Shown here: one piece after another, positions 1-8,824 of the stretch
Layout of the letters: the number at the start of each line of letters is the position of its first letter
How positions within the stretch are numbered: the stretch's first letter is position 1
DNA from: Lachnospiraceae bacterium
Lineage (GTDB): Bacteria; Bacillota; Clostridia; Lachnospirales; Anaerotignaceae
NCBI GenBank assembly: GCA_910576545.1
Contig: CAJTKM010000006.1
Coordinates: 62,001 to 126,000 of the forward strand
Reading direction: 5' to 3'
Length of the DNA stretch: 64,000 bases
Made by a program: the position numbers and the translations under genes
The notes under the pieces: model-generated
What the model was told of the DNA's origin: nothing
The model's input: the letters and a program-made list of their open reading frames with translations, nothing else
The model's database searches: none

Positions 1-593
1 TGAAAGCGAAGCTGGACAGCGGAAATATCACCGGAACGAGCGACAAGCTGCCGATTGAGGCACAGCTCCAGCTGATTCGGAAGATGCAGCCGGAAGCAAA
101 GACCATTGGTATCCTGTATACGACAAGCGAGCCGAATTCTGTTTCCGCAGTTGAGGAATATCAGGAGAAGGGCGTGGATTATGGTTTTACCATTGAGGCA
201 CTTGGCGTAATGCAGCAGGCGGAGGTGATACAGGCGGCGGATACGCTGATTTCTAAGAAAGTGGACTGCTTTACGAACCTGACAGATAACACAGTGGTTG
301 GCGTACTGCCTTCCATACTGGAAAAGACGAATGACGCGGGCATTCCTGTATATGGCAGCGAAATTGAGCAGGTAAAGATTGGCTGTATTGCGTCTGCGGG
401 TATTGAATATGTCGCGCTGGGCAAACAAACGGGTGCGATGGCGGCGAAGATTCTGCGGGGTGAAGCTACAGCGGAAGAAATGCCGTATGAAACGGTTACG
501 GAATATGAGATCTACTTCAATTCAAATGTTATGTCTGATTTGGACATTACGGCTGAGCTGGACGAAAACGCGGTTGACGTTGCAGGAGAGTAA
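1..593 (+). CDS. ABC transporter substrate-binding protein (partial, 3' part)
   Basis: The reading frame is open from the window edge (codon starting at base 3), so the N-terminus and signal peptide are missing. The visible part carries the ABC_sub_bind (PF04392) pattern: a GTSDKLPIEAQ stretch, then TIGILYTTSEPNS, alternating ligand-binding beta/alpha units, and VDCFTNLTDNTVV. Family members are extracellular lipoproteins that bind a small solute, aromatic amino acids in the TrpX branch, and pass it to the permease encoded next. Permease and ATPase genes follow on the same strand, completing an importer. The substrate cannot be read from the sequence. The family is secure; the TrpX assignment is inference. 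Confidence 0.85.
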   Translation, partial: KAKLDSGNITGTSDKLPIEAQLQLIRKMQPEAKTIGILYTTSEPNSVSAVEEYQEKGVDYGFTIEALGVMQQAEVIQAADTLISKKVDCFTNLTDNTVVGVLPSILEKTNDAGIPVYGSEIEQVKIGCIASAGIEYVALGKQTGAMAAKILRGEATAEEMPYETVTEYEIYFNSNVMSDLDITAELDENAVDVAGE

Positions 594-599
594 TAGAGA

Positions 600-752
600 A
601 AAAGACGGTGGGGACACTGTCCCCACCGCCCCTGCAAGGGGCTTAGCCCTTGCCCCTTCTGCAACCGCACAATACGCGCGGTTGGACAATAGAGTTTGGG
701 GTCAAGCCTTTTTCAAAGGGCTTGTGGTGGCATTAGGGGCAGCACCCCCGAG
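600..752 (+). repeat. stacked-hairpin intergenic element
   Basis: The spacer between the binding-protein and permease genes is a chain of short GC-rich inverted repeats: GGTGGGGAC-N3-GTCCCCACC (607-627), a CCCTGCAAGGG segment, CAACCGC/GCGGTTG (662-684) and AAGCC/GGCTT (about 705-722). A shorter relative sits at 19410-19440, and similar spacers precede uvrA and der. It may dampen or punctuate expression between binding protein and permease; that role is inferred. Confidence 0.6.
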
Positions 753-784
753 GTTTGAATAAAAAAGAAAGGCAGAGGTTGGAC

Positions 785-1672
785 ATGGCTTTTGTAGATT
801 TGTTCATCAGTACGCTGACGCAGGGCTTTATTTACGCCCTGCTTTCCTACGGCGTATATATCACATATAAAATTCTGGATTTCCCAGACCTGACAGTAGA
901 CGGCAGTTTCCCGCTCGGCGCGGCGATTACGGCGGTGCTTCTGGTAAACGGTGTGAACCCGTATCTTGCAATGCTTGCGTCGATTGCAGCAGGCGCAATT
1001 GCAGGGCTTGCAACAGGCGTAATCCATGTAAAGCTGGGAGTGCGCGACCTTCTGGCGGGCATCATCACCATGACCGCCCTGTTTTCCATCAATTTGCAGA
1101 TTGCAGGGTCTAACCTGGCGGTTGAACGCGCGATTGATACGGTGTTTACCACAGGCCCTGCGTCTGTTTTGGGCGGGCTTTCTCTGATGTACCGGAAGTT
1201 TATTATTTCGCTTATCATTGCCCTGCTGTTCAAACTGATCCTGGACTGGTATCTGCGGACGAAAAGCGGCCTGCTCCTGCGTGCGGTAGGCGATAACTGC
1301 ACGCTGGTTACAACACTTGCGAAGGATAAAGGTACCGTAAAAATCATCGGGCTTGTGATTGCAAACGCGCTTGTTGCTCTTTCCGGCAGTATCGTCTGTC
1401 AGGAACAGCGTGCGTTTTCCAGTACGATGGGTACGGGACAGGTTGTATTCGGCCTTGCGACGGTTATTGTCGGAACGACGCTGTTCCGCAAGATGAGTTT
1501 TGTAAAGGGGACGACAGCGGTGCTGGTGGGCAGTGTGTTCTATAAAATCTGTATCCAGATCGCCATCAGCCTTGGACTTCCGGCAAACCTGCTGAAACTG
1601 GCAACGGCGGTACTGTTCCTGGTTGTGCTGGTTGTGGGTAACAGGCAGAAAGGCGGTGCGGAGCATGCTTGA
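785..1672 (+). CDS. ABC transporter permease (TrpY-like)
   Basis: This is an integral membrane permease of the BPD_transp_2 (PF02653) type, 295 aa, with eight to nine hydrophobic segments across its length. The segment FPDLTVDGSFPLGAA near residue 35 and the GxRDLLAGI region are typical of the TrpXYZ-like importers. I chose ATG 785 because AGAGG lies six bases upstream; an in-frame TTG at 755 has no good ribosome binding site. The gene follows its binding protein and overlaps the ATPase gene by 8 bp, implying coupled translation. The transported solute is unknown. Confidence 0.85.
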   Translation: MAFVDLFISTLTQGFIYALLSYGVYITYKILDFPDLTVDGSFPLGAAITAVLLVNGVNPYLAMLASIAAGAIAGLATGVIHVKLGVRDLLAGIITMTALFSINLQIAGSNLAVERAIDTVFTTGPASVLGGLSLMYRKFIISLIIALLFKLILDWYLRTKSGLLLRAVGDNCTLVTTLAKDKGTVKIIGLVIANALVALSGSIVCQEQRAFSSTMGTGQVVFGLATVIVGTTLFRKMSFVKGTTAVLVGSVFYKICIQIAISLGLPANLLKLATAVLFLVVLVVGNRQKGGAEHA

Positions 1673-2438
1673 ACTGAAGGACATTTCAAAGATCTATAAT
1701 CCCGGCACAGTGACAGAAATGTGTCTGTTTGATAAATTCAACCTCAGGGTGGACGAGGGGGAATTTGTAGCAATCGTTGGGAGCAACGGCAGCGGCAAAA
1801 CCTCCATGCTGAATATCATCTGCGGGAGCATCCCCATCGAAGGCGGAGAGGTGCTGATTGGCGGGAAGAATATTGCAAAAATGAAGGATTATCAACGCTA
1901 CCGCACCATTGGGCGCGTTTATCAGGACCCTTCTATGGGCACCTGCCCGAATCTGACGATGCTGGAAAATATGTCCCTCGCGGACCATAAAGGCGGCATA
2001 TTTGGGCTGAGCCGTGGCATAAATAAGGCGCGGGAGAACTATTATAAGGAGCAGCTTTCCATCCTTGGGCTTGGGCTGGAGGATAAAATGCATGTGAAGC
2101 TGGGTTCGCTTTCCGGCGGACAGAGGCAGGCGGCGGCTCTGATTATGTCTACCCTTACGCCAATCGAATTCCTGATTCTGGACGAACATACTGCCGCGCT
2201 TGACCCGAAAACAGCGGAAACCATTATGATGCTGACGGAAAAGGTCGTGCGGGAAAAGAAGCTGACGGCGATGATGGTAACGCATAATCTGCGCTATGCG
2301 GCGGAGTACGGCACGCGGCTTATTATGATGGATAAGGGCGGCATCGTGCTGGATAAGACGGGGGAAGATAAGAAGTGCGTGAGGGTGGAGGACATCCTCG
2401 AGATCTTCACGGAAATCAGTATTGAATGTGGGAATTAA
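1665..2438 (+). CDS. ABC transporter ATP-binding protein
   Basis: This 257-aa cytoplasmic ATPase energises the importer encoded upstream. Walker A GSNGSGKT is at residues 39-46, the signature LSGGQRQ near residue 148 and Walker B FLILDEHTAALDP near residue 170, followed by an H-loop TH. Length and motif order are normal for the family. The ATG lies inside the end of the permease gene (8-bp overlap). A strong hairpin terminator follows at once, so this is the last gene of the operon. Confidence 0.92.
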   Translation: MLELKDISKIYNPGTVTEMCLFDKFNLRVDEGEFVAIVGSNGSGKTSMLNIICGSIPIEGGEVLIGGKNIAKMKDYQRYRTIGRVYQDPSMGTCPNLTMLENMSLADHKGGIFGLSRGINKARENYYKEQLSILGLGLEDKMHVKLGSLSGGQRQAAALIMSTLTPIEFLILDEHTAALDPKTAETIMMLTEKVVREKKLTAMMVTHNLRYAAEYGTRLIMMDKGGIVLDKTGEDKKCVRVEDILEIFTEISIECGN

Positions 2439-2445
2439 AGCTGAA

Positions 2446-2493
2446 AAAAGGCAGGCACTGATGGAAATATCCAGACAGTGCCTGCCTTTTTAT
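2446..2493. terminator. bidirectional intrinsic terminator
   Basis: A perfect 15-bp stem (2446-2460 with 2476-2490) is flanked by A-run and T-run. It ends the ABC operon on the plus strand and can serve the convergent DUF3788 gene on the minus strand. Confidence 0.9.
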
Positions 2494-2496
2494 ATA

Positions 2497-2910
2497 CTAT
2501 TTTCGGTTTGGCCTGCGCTTGAGGGCAAGCAGTTTGATAAAATCTTCAAACAGAGAAAAATCCTCCGGCTGGAACATGACCCATTTCCCATCGTGATAAG
2601 TTGCCGCATCGTCATAATATTTTTGTATGCTTTCGGGGTATTCATTCCTGACGGCTTCAAATTTCTCCCGCTCCGCTTTCCCGAAAATCACAAGAAAACC
2701 AATACAGTTTTCCTTTGCGTAAAGAGCGCACAGCGTTTTGCCGCCACGGCGGTATTTGTATTCATAGACCCATGCCTTGCCGCCGCTGCCCCAAAGGCGT
2801 TCCATATCATATTTCTCGTCAATGGCGGTGCAAAGGCCGTTCCAGACAGCGGACAGGGGAGCGCCAAGCAGGGCTTTTAATTCTTCGGCTCTGGGTGTAT
2901 TTTCAGGCAT
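2497..2910 (-). CDS. DUF3788 family protein
   Basis: A 137-aa soluble protein resembling DUF3788 (PF12663): an N-terminal helix ending in LSAVWNGLCTAI, then an aromatic-rich core around WGSGGKAWVYEYKYRR and a GFLVIFGKAEREKFE motif. No enzymatic function is established for the family. AGGAG lies just upstream of the ATG. The gene is convergent with the ABC operon and codirectional with the deacetylase gene upstream, separated by about 70 bp. Family assignment is from memory of the pattern. Confidence 0.7.
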   Translation of the reverse strand: MPENTPRAEELKALLGAPLSAVWNGLCTAIDEKYDMERLWGSGGKAWVYEYKYRRGGKTLCALYAKENCIGFLVIFGKAEREKFEAVRNEYPESIQKYYDDAATYHDGKWVMFQPEDFSLFEDFIKLLALKRRPNRK

Positions 2911-2982
2911 TTCGGCATAGCTCCTTTCTAATGTTATTCTATGCTGACTGTAATGTCTGCCGAACGGTTATTGGGGCGAAAG

Positions 2983-4410
2983 TTATTGGAAATAATCGTA
3001 TCCATACAATTTGCTGGGCTGGGGTGTTTCTCCATATTTCGCTTCAATCAGCTGGGAAACCGTTACAAGCTGATAGCCTTCCTCCAGCAGATAGGGCACC
3101 AGCTGGGCTGTGGCTTCTGCGCTGGATTCATAAATCCCGTGCATGAGTATGACTTTCCCGTCAAGGTTTCCGGCTTTTTTGACAGCCGCCATAACAGAAG
3201 CGGCATTCCGGCTTTTCCAGTCCAAAGTATCCACAGACCACAGCACAAGCGGCATGGGAATCTGCCCGTTTACACGCTGGTTCGTGTTTCCATAAGGCGG
3301 GCGGAACAACGTAGGTTCCTGCCCGATGGCACTCTGGAAAGCACGTGACACAGCCTTGACGTCGTTAGAGATTTCCGCGTTGGACAGCTTTTTGAAATCC
3401 TTATGATTGTAGGAATGGCTGCCGACCTCACAGCCCAGCGCGATTTCCCGCTGAACAACGGCGGGGTAGCGTTCCACAAGGCTGCCTAAATCGAAAAACG
3501 TTGCGACAGCATTATATTGTTCCAAAGTATCCAGAATTGCCCCTGTATTTCTGGGATTCGGCCCATCATCAAATGTCAGGGCGACCATCGGCTTTTCGGC
3601 ATCGAATCCGGCTATATCTGGTGCAGCCTGAGGAGGCGCGGCTTTTGCACGCATATCCTCATAGGGAATTGTCAGACGCACAAGCCCATAGCTGCCGGGA
3701 AACAGCTGGTAGGGTTCGAAATAGAACAGCACACCGTCATCGGTCAGGGCAAAACGATCAAATGTACTGCTGTCCGAAGCAAGTGTTTTTTTGTAATCCC
3801 CAAACAACCCCTTTTTGTACGGCTCTGTTTCCAGAAAATATTTCTGCGTGTAGGCGGAGGCGTTTTCCCTGAAACGTTCCCACATCAAATCTTCAGGCTT
3901 TTGCGCAGTACCTGCTGCGAGGTCATAATGGAGGATATACAGCTGCGTCACAGGAGCGGCGTCTGCCGGTTCCTCCCGCTCGAACAATACAAGGCTCAGA
4001 TTGCCGTCCTCCGTAAGATAGGTTTCATAGCGCAGGAACAGCGCCGTATCTGCGGAGGGTTTGCCGCTTTCGGGTAAATTCTCCGGCAGAAGGTATTTTT
4101 TGTCAAACGCAGCGCGGCGTTCTGCCACAGCCTGCGCAATCATATCGTCAACACTTTGATAGCCTGTTTTTGGGTATTGCAGACCATAGGAAAACGGCGC
4201 GGCATACTCTACAACAGAAACAGGTTCCCCGATTTGCTGTGGTTTTTTTGATTCTGACCAGTAGGCGGCAGCGCGGGTATTCAATTCCTGTGTTTTTTTC
4301 AGTTTGACTGTAATCAGTGCGCTGGAACTATTTGCACCGGGAGCGCAGCCGTTCAGACCCATTAGCAGTACAAGGCTCAGAAAAAGGGCGAAAAAATTTC
4401 TTAATTTCAT
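2983..4410 (-). CDS. lipoprotein polysaccharide deacetylase, PdaC-like
   Basis: A 475-aa exported protein. The N-terminus is a lipoprotein signal with lipobox LNGC (Cys22). Residues about 35-250 look like the DUF4163/DUF3298 pair found in PdaC and RsiV. The C-terminal half is a NodB deacetylase domain: TFDDGPNP near 275-283 (metal and catalytic Asp), HSYNH near 331-335 (metal His), RPPYG, and a late HG motif. Proteins with this architecture remove acetyl groups from peptidoglycan sugars, altering lysozyme sensitivity. Its start overlaps the stop of the EFR1 gene by four bases (ATGA), so the two are translationally coupled; AGGAGG lies upstream. The exact substrate is inference. Confidence 0.85.
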   Translation of the reverse strand: MKLRNFFALFLSLVLLMGLNGCAPGANSSSALITVKLKKTQELNTRAAAYWSESKKPQQIGEPVSVVEYAAPFSYGLQYPKTGYQSVDDMIAQAVAERRAAFDKKYLLPENLPESGKPSADTALFLRYETYLTEDGNLSLVLFEREEPADAAPVTQLYILHYDLAAGTAQKPEDLMWERFRENASAYTQKYFLETEPYKKGLFGDYKKTLASDSSTFDRFALTDDGVLFYFEPYQLFPGSYGLVRLTIPYEDMRAKAAPPQAAPDIAGFDAEKPMVALTFDDGPNPRNTGAILDTLEQYNAVATFFDLGSLVERYPAVVQREIALGCEVGSHSYNHKDFKKLSNAEISNDVKAVSRAFQSAIGQEPTLFRPPYGNTNQRVNGQIPMPLVLWSVDTLDWKSRNAASVMAAVKKAGNLDGKVILMHGIYESSAEATAQLVPYLLEEGYQLVTVSQLIEAKYGETPQPSKLYGYDYFQ

Positions 4411-5201
4411 TTCAAATCCTCCTTTGTGCTGTTTTTCTCATAGGAGGGGTGGAGATAACGCCCCCGTTTTTCCGTTTTTTTGCCATATTGTATAGAAGCG
4501 GTCGGGCAATGGTTCAGACATGCCAGACACATGCTGCAGCGGGATTCCGTCCAGACAGGACGTTCACCTGCCATGGAAATACAGTTATCCGTGCAGACCG
4601 ATTCGCAGAGCCCGCAGCCGATGCAGCCTTTAGTGACATAAAACGGCTTTGTACGTGTGGCAAAATGACAAAAGCATGGATTTACAACAGATGTCAGGAA
4701 TTTTGCAGCCTTGCCGCGCTTGACGCGGAAGAATTTTTTTCGTTCCAGCTTTATGGCCCGCAGAATCAGCTGGAGGATTTCTTTGGCATGCAGCAGCTTT
4801 TCCTGCTGTACTTTTTTGGGCTCAACGTCAAAGCCCGCGACGTAATTATCCGGCATGAGCAGGGAAAAGCCGCTGTCCAGCGAAAGCCCATTGTTTTCCA
4901 AAGCGGATTCCAGTACGGACATGGTTTCGCCGGCAGAGCCGCCGCAGGTGCAGACGGCAAAGGTGTACGGGTCCTGGGGGAAACAAAGTTCCAGCTTTTT
5001 GATAAAATCGGTTACGATTCTGGGTGGGGCCCATGCATAGACCGGAAAAACGAAGCCGAGCTTTTCGCCGCACTTCAATGTGTATGCAAAAGCATTTTGT
5101 GAAATGGCTTCGGCGATGTTTGTAAGCGGTTCGCCCAGCCCAGCCGCAAGTGTTTTTGCCGCCGCGTAAGAATTACCTGTTCCGCTGAAATAAAATATCA
5201 T
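4407..5201 (-). CDS. EFR1-type flavodoxin-ferredoxin protein
   Basis: A 264-aa cytoplasmic electron-transfer protein. The N-terminal ~170 residues form a flavodoxin-like domain opening with FYFSGTGNS, the FMN phosphate loop. The C-terminal part carries two 4Fe-4S cluster motifs, CIGCGLCESVC and CSMCLACLNHC. Such fusions are widespread in gut Clostridia and are thought to shuttle electrons between flavin and iron-sulfur carriers; partner enzymes are unknown. It is the first gene of a two-gene operon with the deacetylase, an odd pairing. A second family member lies at 50992-51813. Confidence 0.85.
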   Translation of the reverse strand: MIFYFSGTGNSYAAAKTLAAGLGEPLTNIAEAISQNAFAYTLKCGEKLGFVFPVYAWAPPRIVTDFIKKLELCFPQDPYTFAVCTCGGSAGETMSVLESALENNGLSLDSGFSLLMPDNYVAGFDVEPKKVQQEKLLHAKEILQLILRAIKLERKKFFRVKRGKAAKFLTSVVNPCFCHFATRTKPFYVTKGCIGCGLCESVCTDNCISMAGERPVWTESRCSMCLACLNHCPTASIQYGKKTEKRGRYLHPSYEKNSTKEDLK

Positions 5202-5411
5202 GAAAATTCCCCTTCCTTTAGTGGCGAATAAATGTCGAAATTTGTTACTTCTATCATACCATATTTTCTGGACAAAGATATGAAAAAAATCTTAAATTTT
5301 TTACAAAATTTTTCTTTCTATGGATTATATTTCGTTTTCGGCTGGATATATGAAAATTTGTATCATTTTTGCAGATGAATTTATTTTGTGGAAAACTGGC
5401 GGATAAAGTTA

Positions 5412-5441
5412 TTGGTATATCAAAAAATGATATGCTATAAT
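5412..5441 (+). promoter_or_regulatory. promoter of the HipA-like kinase gene
   Basis: TTGGTA at 5412-5417, an 18-bp spacer and TATAAT at 5436-5441 preceded by TGC (extended -10). It lies 37 bp upstream of the start codon at 5478. Confidence 0.7.
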
Positions 5442-5477
5442 AGAATCGGTAAAAACAATCAGAGGGGAGGTGCCGGA

Positions 5478-6563
5478 ATGCGGAAAAAAACGTATGAGCT
5501 GATGCATAAGGACAGACGCGTCGCGAGAATAGATGAGGCGGGGCATTGCAGAATATTTTTCAGGTCTTTTATGCCATATAATCTCTATCTGGAAGAAAGT
5601 GAAGAAATGGATTCACTGGTTAATAATATCACAAATTTTAACTTTTGGTGCGCCACAAGGGTTCTGACGTTGGACAGAAAATATGCAAAAGAAATATTGA
5701 ACAGCATCGGCGTGGCGCAGGCGGTAACGGACAGGCAACGGGCGAAGATCGCGCTGTCCTATCGCTGCACATCGCTGACAGATGTGTTCTGGGTCAGGGA
5801 AAAAGGAGAAAAGACCTGTTTTTCGGATATTAACCTTTACGAGAACCACCTCAGCAATACGTTTATTGATATTGCTCTGAGAGGAAAGCAATATACTGTG
5901 CAAAACGAATATCTTGCAAGGGACTTGTCCACAAACGGCTGCTTTCCAAAGGCGTGGCAGAGATTCGGAAACGGGTTCAGGCTGTTAAAGGATGGGGACG
6001 CGGAGGCTGTGGAGCGGGAGCTGCTTGCAAGCCGGATATGCAGGTGCTTTGACGTTTCTCAGGTTTTGTACGAAGAGGATTACTTTGACGGGGAAAAGGT
6101 CACAGTCAGTGACAACATTACGTCAAAGGAATATTCTATTGTGCCGATGGAGGCGTTTATTATTCATTCCGAGAATTACGGCAGGGATACAAAGCAGTAT
6201 ATTCTCAGGCTGGACAGGCATAACTACTATATGATGAACATTGTGGATTATCTGGTCGGGAATACAGACAGGCACTGGGGGAACTGGGGCGTTCTGGTCG
6301 ATAATGCAAACAATAAAGCGAGAAGGCTGCATAAGCTGATGGATTTTAATCAGGCGTTTCACGCTTATGAGGATTTGGAGGGCGCGAACTGTCAGACGCT
6401 GTTCCGCCGCGGTATGACGCAGAAAGCGGCGGCGGTTCAGGCGGTGGAAAGAATCGGGCTGAACCAGCTCAAAGAGGTGGAAAAAGATTTGTTTCAGAAT
6501 CTGCCGGAATATTATGACATGTTCGTCCGGCGGCTGGAACTGCTGAGAGCAGTAAGCGGTTGA
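5478..6563 (+). CDS. HipA-like kinase domain protein
   Basis: A 361-aa soluble protein. About residues 258-271 hold a kinase catalytic loop GNTDRHWGNWG, and about residues 288-293 hold MDFNQAF, the metal-binding DFD-type motif. Both match the C-terminal half of HipA/CtkA-type serine/threonine kinases. The N-terminal 200 residues show no family I recognise. HipA kinases phosphorylate targets such as glutamyl-tRNA synthetase and normally pair with a HipB DNA-binding antitoxin; no HipB-like gene is adjacent. GGGGAGG precedes ATG 5478, and the gene has its own promoter, so it is a single-gene unit. Kinase activity is inferred from two motifs. Confidence 0.65.
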   Translation: MRKKTYELMHKDRRVARIDEAGHCRIFFRSFMPYNLYLEESEEMDSLVNNITNFNFWCATRVLTLDRKYAKEILNSIGVAQAVTDRQRAKIALSYRCTSLTDVFWVREKGEKTCFSDINLYENHLSNTFIDIALRGKQYTVQNEYLARDLSTNGCFPKAWQRFGNGFRLLKDGDAEAVERELLASRICRCFDVSQVLYEEDYFDGEKVTVSDNITSKEYSIVPMEAFIIHSENYGRDTKQYILRLDRHNYYMMNIVDYLVGNTDRHWGNWGVLVDNANNKARRLHKLMDFNQAFHAYEDLEGANCQTLFRRGMTQKAAAVQAVERIGLNQLKEVEKDLFQNLPEYYDMFVRRLELLRAVSG

Positions 6564-6630
6564 AAGTGCGGCATATCAGCGCATTTTTCTATGGTTTTGC
6601 GGGTGCGTATCTGACGCGGCAAGGGATTTA

Positions 6631-6782
6631 GAACTTATCTGTAAATAAGATTGCACAGTCAGATTTTTTGGCAGGCAGGGAGCTTTTTTGCAGGCGTACT
6701 GGGTGGTACGGCAGGGAAAAGCGGCAAAGACTGCCGGAAAAGATGAAGCAGGATGTGCGTAAATAATTTACGGACAGGTTTT
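6631..6782. repeat. ~150-bp terminal-inverted-repeat element, copy 1
   Basis: Ends read AACTTATCTGTAAATAA and, on the other strand, AACCTGTCCGTAAATTA, forming imperfect terminal inverted repeats. The whole 150 bp recurs inverted at 57305-57465 with high identity. The centre holds a short hairpin CGTAC/GTACG after a GCAGG direct repeat. No coding capacity. It resembles a MITE or an RNA-forming intergenic repeat and lies downstream of the HipA-like gene. Confidence 0.8.
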
Positions 6783-6793
6783 TAATATGTCAA

Positions 6794-6857
6794 AAAAGTG
6801 CAGACAGATCATATAAAACTGGCAGCCTAGATTGCCTATTGTAAAAGTCTGCACTTT
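6794..6857 (-). terminator. probable terminator of the GntR gene
   Basis: An 11-bp perfect stem (6795-6805 with 6847-6857) encloses an inner GGCA/TGCC hairpin. Read on the minus strand it ends in a T-run, about 45 bp past the GntR stop. Confidence 0.6.
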
Positions 6858-6902
6858 ATTCCTGAAGCGTGAACCGCGCCTTTAAGAGCTAATTTCAAAA
6901 AT

Positions 6903-7562
6903 TTACTTTATACGCTGTGAATACCATTCCAATGTTTCGTATACGATACTCATATGTTGCTCAACAGTAGTCCTGAGAAGGGCTTCGTCCTTATTTTTCA
7001 ATGCGTTTAAGATGCTTTTATGCTGCTGGAAGGAGGATTCAAGCTGGGAAAGCGGGCGTTCTGTGAAGCGGTACATATAGAACGCTGTTCCAATACTCCA
7101 GTTTGATTCATAGAGCTTCATGATTTGAGCGTTGCCGCAAAGGGAAATATACAACGTATGGAACTTGTTTTCGAGCTCGGCCGCTTCCGAATAGCCAGCT
7201 TCCTGCGCAGCTTCAAAAGCTTTTACGACAGTTTCGATTTCCTTCAGGGTGGCAGGGTGGTAATCCACATTTCGGATTGCGAGCTTTACGCAGAAAAGCT
7301 CCATCATCTGCCTTGCTTCAATAATATCCCTGATCTGTGAAACGGAGAGTCTGGCAACAGTAGTCCCTTTTCTGGGAGTCGCATCAACCAGCCCAAGGGC
7401 GATTAACCGGTTAATGGCGGCAAGGACGGGGGAACGGCTAATTCCCAGTGCGGTAGAAATTTCCTGCGTATTCAATTTTGTCCCCGGAGGATATATTCCG
7501 TTCTGTATCCGTTTTTTTATTTCCTCATAAGCAAAATCCTGTAAAGATTCTGATGATTTCAT
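6903..7562 (-). CDS. GntR family transcriptional regulator, FCD domain
   Basis: A 219-aa DNA-binding regulator of the FadR subfamily. A winged helix-turn-helix spans about residues 10-70 (LNTQEISTALGISRSPV, then RKGTTVA), followed by an all-helical FCD ligand-binding domain to the end. I chose ATG 7562, with AAAGGA 12 bases upstream, over a GTG 36 bases further out. FCD regulators commonly repress nearby catabolic and uptake operons and respond to organic acids. The SDR-TRAP operon starting at 9230 is the obvious target, although an IS110 remnant now separates them. That link is inference. Confidence 0.85.
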   Translation of the reverse strand: MKSSESLQDFAYEEIKKRIQNGIYPPGTKLNTQEISTALGISRSPVLAAINRLIALGLVDATPRKGTTVARLSVSQIRDIIEARQMMELFCVKLAIRNVDYHPATLKEIETVVKAFEAAQEAGYSEAAELENKFHTLYISLCGNAQIMKLYESNWSIGTAFYMYRFTERPLSQLESSFQQHKSILNALKNKDEALLRTTVEQHMSIVYETLEWYSQRIK

Positions 7563-7643
7563 ATTTATATCCATTCCTTTCGCTACACTCAGGCACAAAA
7601 CGTAATGAAAATGGTTTGCCTAAGTGTATATTTTCTTTTTAAT

Positions 7644-8824
7644 TCTTCTTATAGGGAATCCGGTATACTACAAATCACGGGGAGGTGAGCGGGCTGTCCG
7701 GCTTGCCGGATGACCGCATATTTATATGTGTAGTCCGCCTTTTCAAGCGCGTAATCTTATCTTTGTATAGACGATCTCGTGTATGGCTTAAGCGTTCAGT
7801 CAATGCCGTTTCTCCCTATAATCTTTTGCAAACCTCTTTGGTTCAGAAAGGAACCCCTATGGCTTTAAAAATCGTGTACAAAATCTGCTGTGGCATTGAT
7901 GGACACAAGACTTTTGTAGTGGCCTGTATTGCCCTGCGAATCAAAAAGGCGTCACCACCTATGAGAGCCACCGTTTTTCAATCTACATGAAGGGTCTGAA
8001 AGATTTATTACAATAGCTTCTCTCTCGGAATTGCAGGGATATCTGTATGGAATCTACCGGTAAATACTGGATTCCTGTTTACAACGTCTTAGAAAACGAC
8101 TATACGATTGTCCTTGCCCATCCCAAATATGTTAAGGCTATCCGCGGAAGAAAACTGACAAGAAAGATGCCCAATGGATTGCTGACCTGTTTAAGCATAA
8201 CCTTGCTGCCGGAAAGCAGAGCTTGAAGAACTCATTCTTGTGCCCGCCGCTCCCTATCAGCAGTATTTTCACTGCCATCGGAATCATCTCCGAAATCGGT
8301 ACCAATATGGAGGCTTTTCCTTCGGCGAAACACTTATGCTCATGGGCTGGCCTTACCCCAGCCAGCAATGAAAGTGCAGGAAAGAAAAAATCTGTCAGGG
8401 TATCCAAAGCCGGATACTACATCAAGCCACTGCTCGTGCAGTGTGCCAATGCCGTTGTTGCCAGAAAAAAGCATCCTGAGATTCGTAACCGCTATCTCCG
8501 TATCAAAAAGCGCCTTGGTTACAGGAAAGCAATCATTGCCATTGCAAGAATGTTTCTGACCGCATTGTACCATATGCTTAAGAGCAGTGAAAACTATAAC
8601 GCGGAACTTTACCGGAGATCAGACCTGCCGCCTATTGACCATGGGATTACCATAGAACAGGCTCTCATCATAGCAAGGGATCAAGGGTACAGGATCAAGT
8701 CAGCAACTGCATAACCATAACATTCTCAATATACAATTTTTAAAGCTGCCACCGAAAGATGGCTTGTTTGTGTTGCAATTAAGGTAATGGGTAACCTCTA
8801 ATTCTTATTTTCAATCTTCTTATA
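7644..8824 (+). mobile_element. degenerate IS110-family insertion sequence
   Basis: A decayed IS110 element surrounds the transposase remnant. The 10-bp direct repeat TCTTCTTATA occurs at 7644-7653 and 8815-8824 and may mark its borders; this is tentative. The region 7680-7858, upstream of the transposase start, contains TCCGGC-TT-GCCGGA (7697-7710) and other pairing segments, where intact IS110 elements encode the bridge RNA. The element is about 1.2 kb, shorter than an intact one, consistent with an internal deletion. Confidence 0.6.
7859..8714 (+). pseudogene. IS110-family transposase, frameshifted and deleted
   Basis: Remnant of a DEDD transposase. The ATG at 7859 opens with CGIDGHKTFVVACIA, matching the usual CGIDVHK start, then stops at 7990. 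In another frame 8040-8220 encodes ESTGKYWIPVYNVLE and KTDKKDAQWIADLFKHN, holding further catalytic acidic residues. The third frame, 8223-8714, encodes the transposase_20 (PF02371) C-terminus with SAKHLCSWAGLTP. Roughly 130-150 central codons are missing. Several frameshifts mean no active enzyme can be made. It has decayed in place between the GntR gene and the operon it probably controls. Confidence 0.85.
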
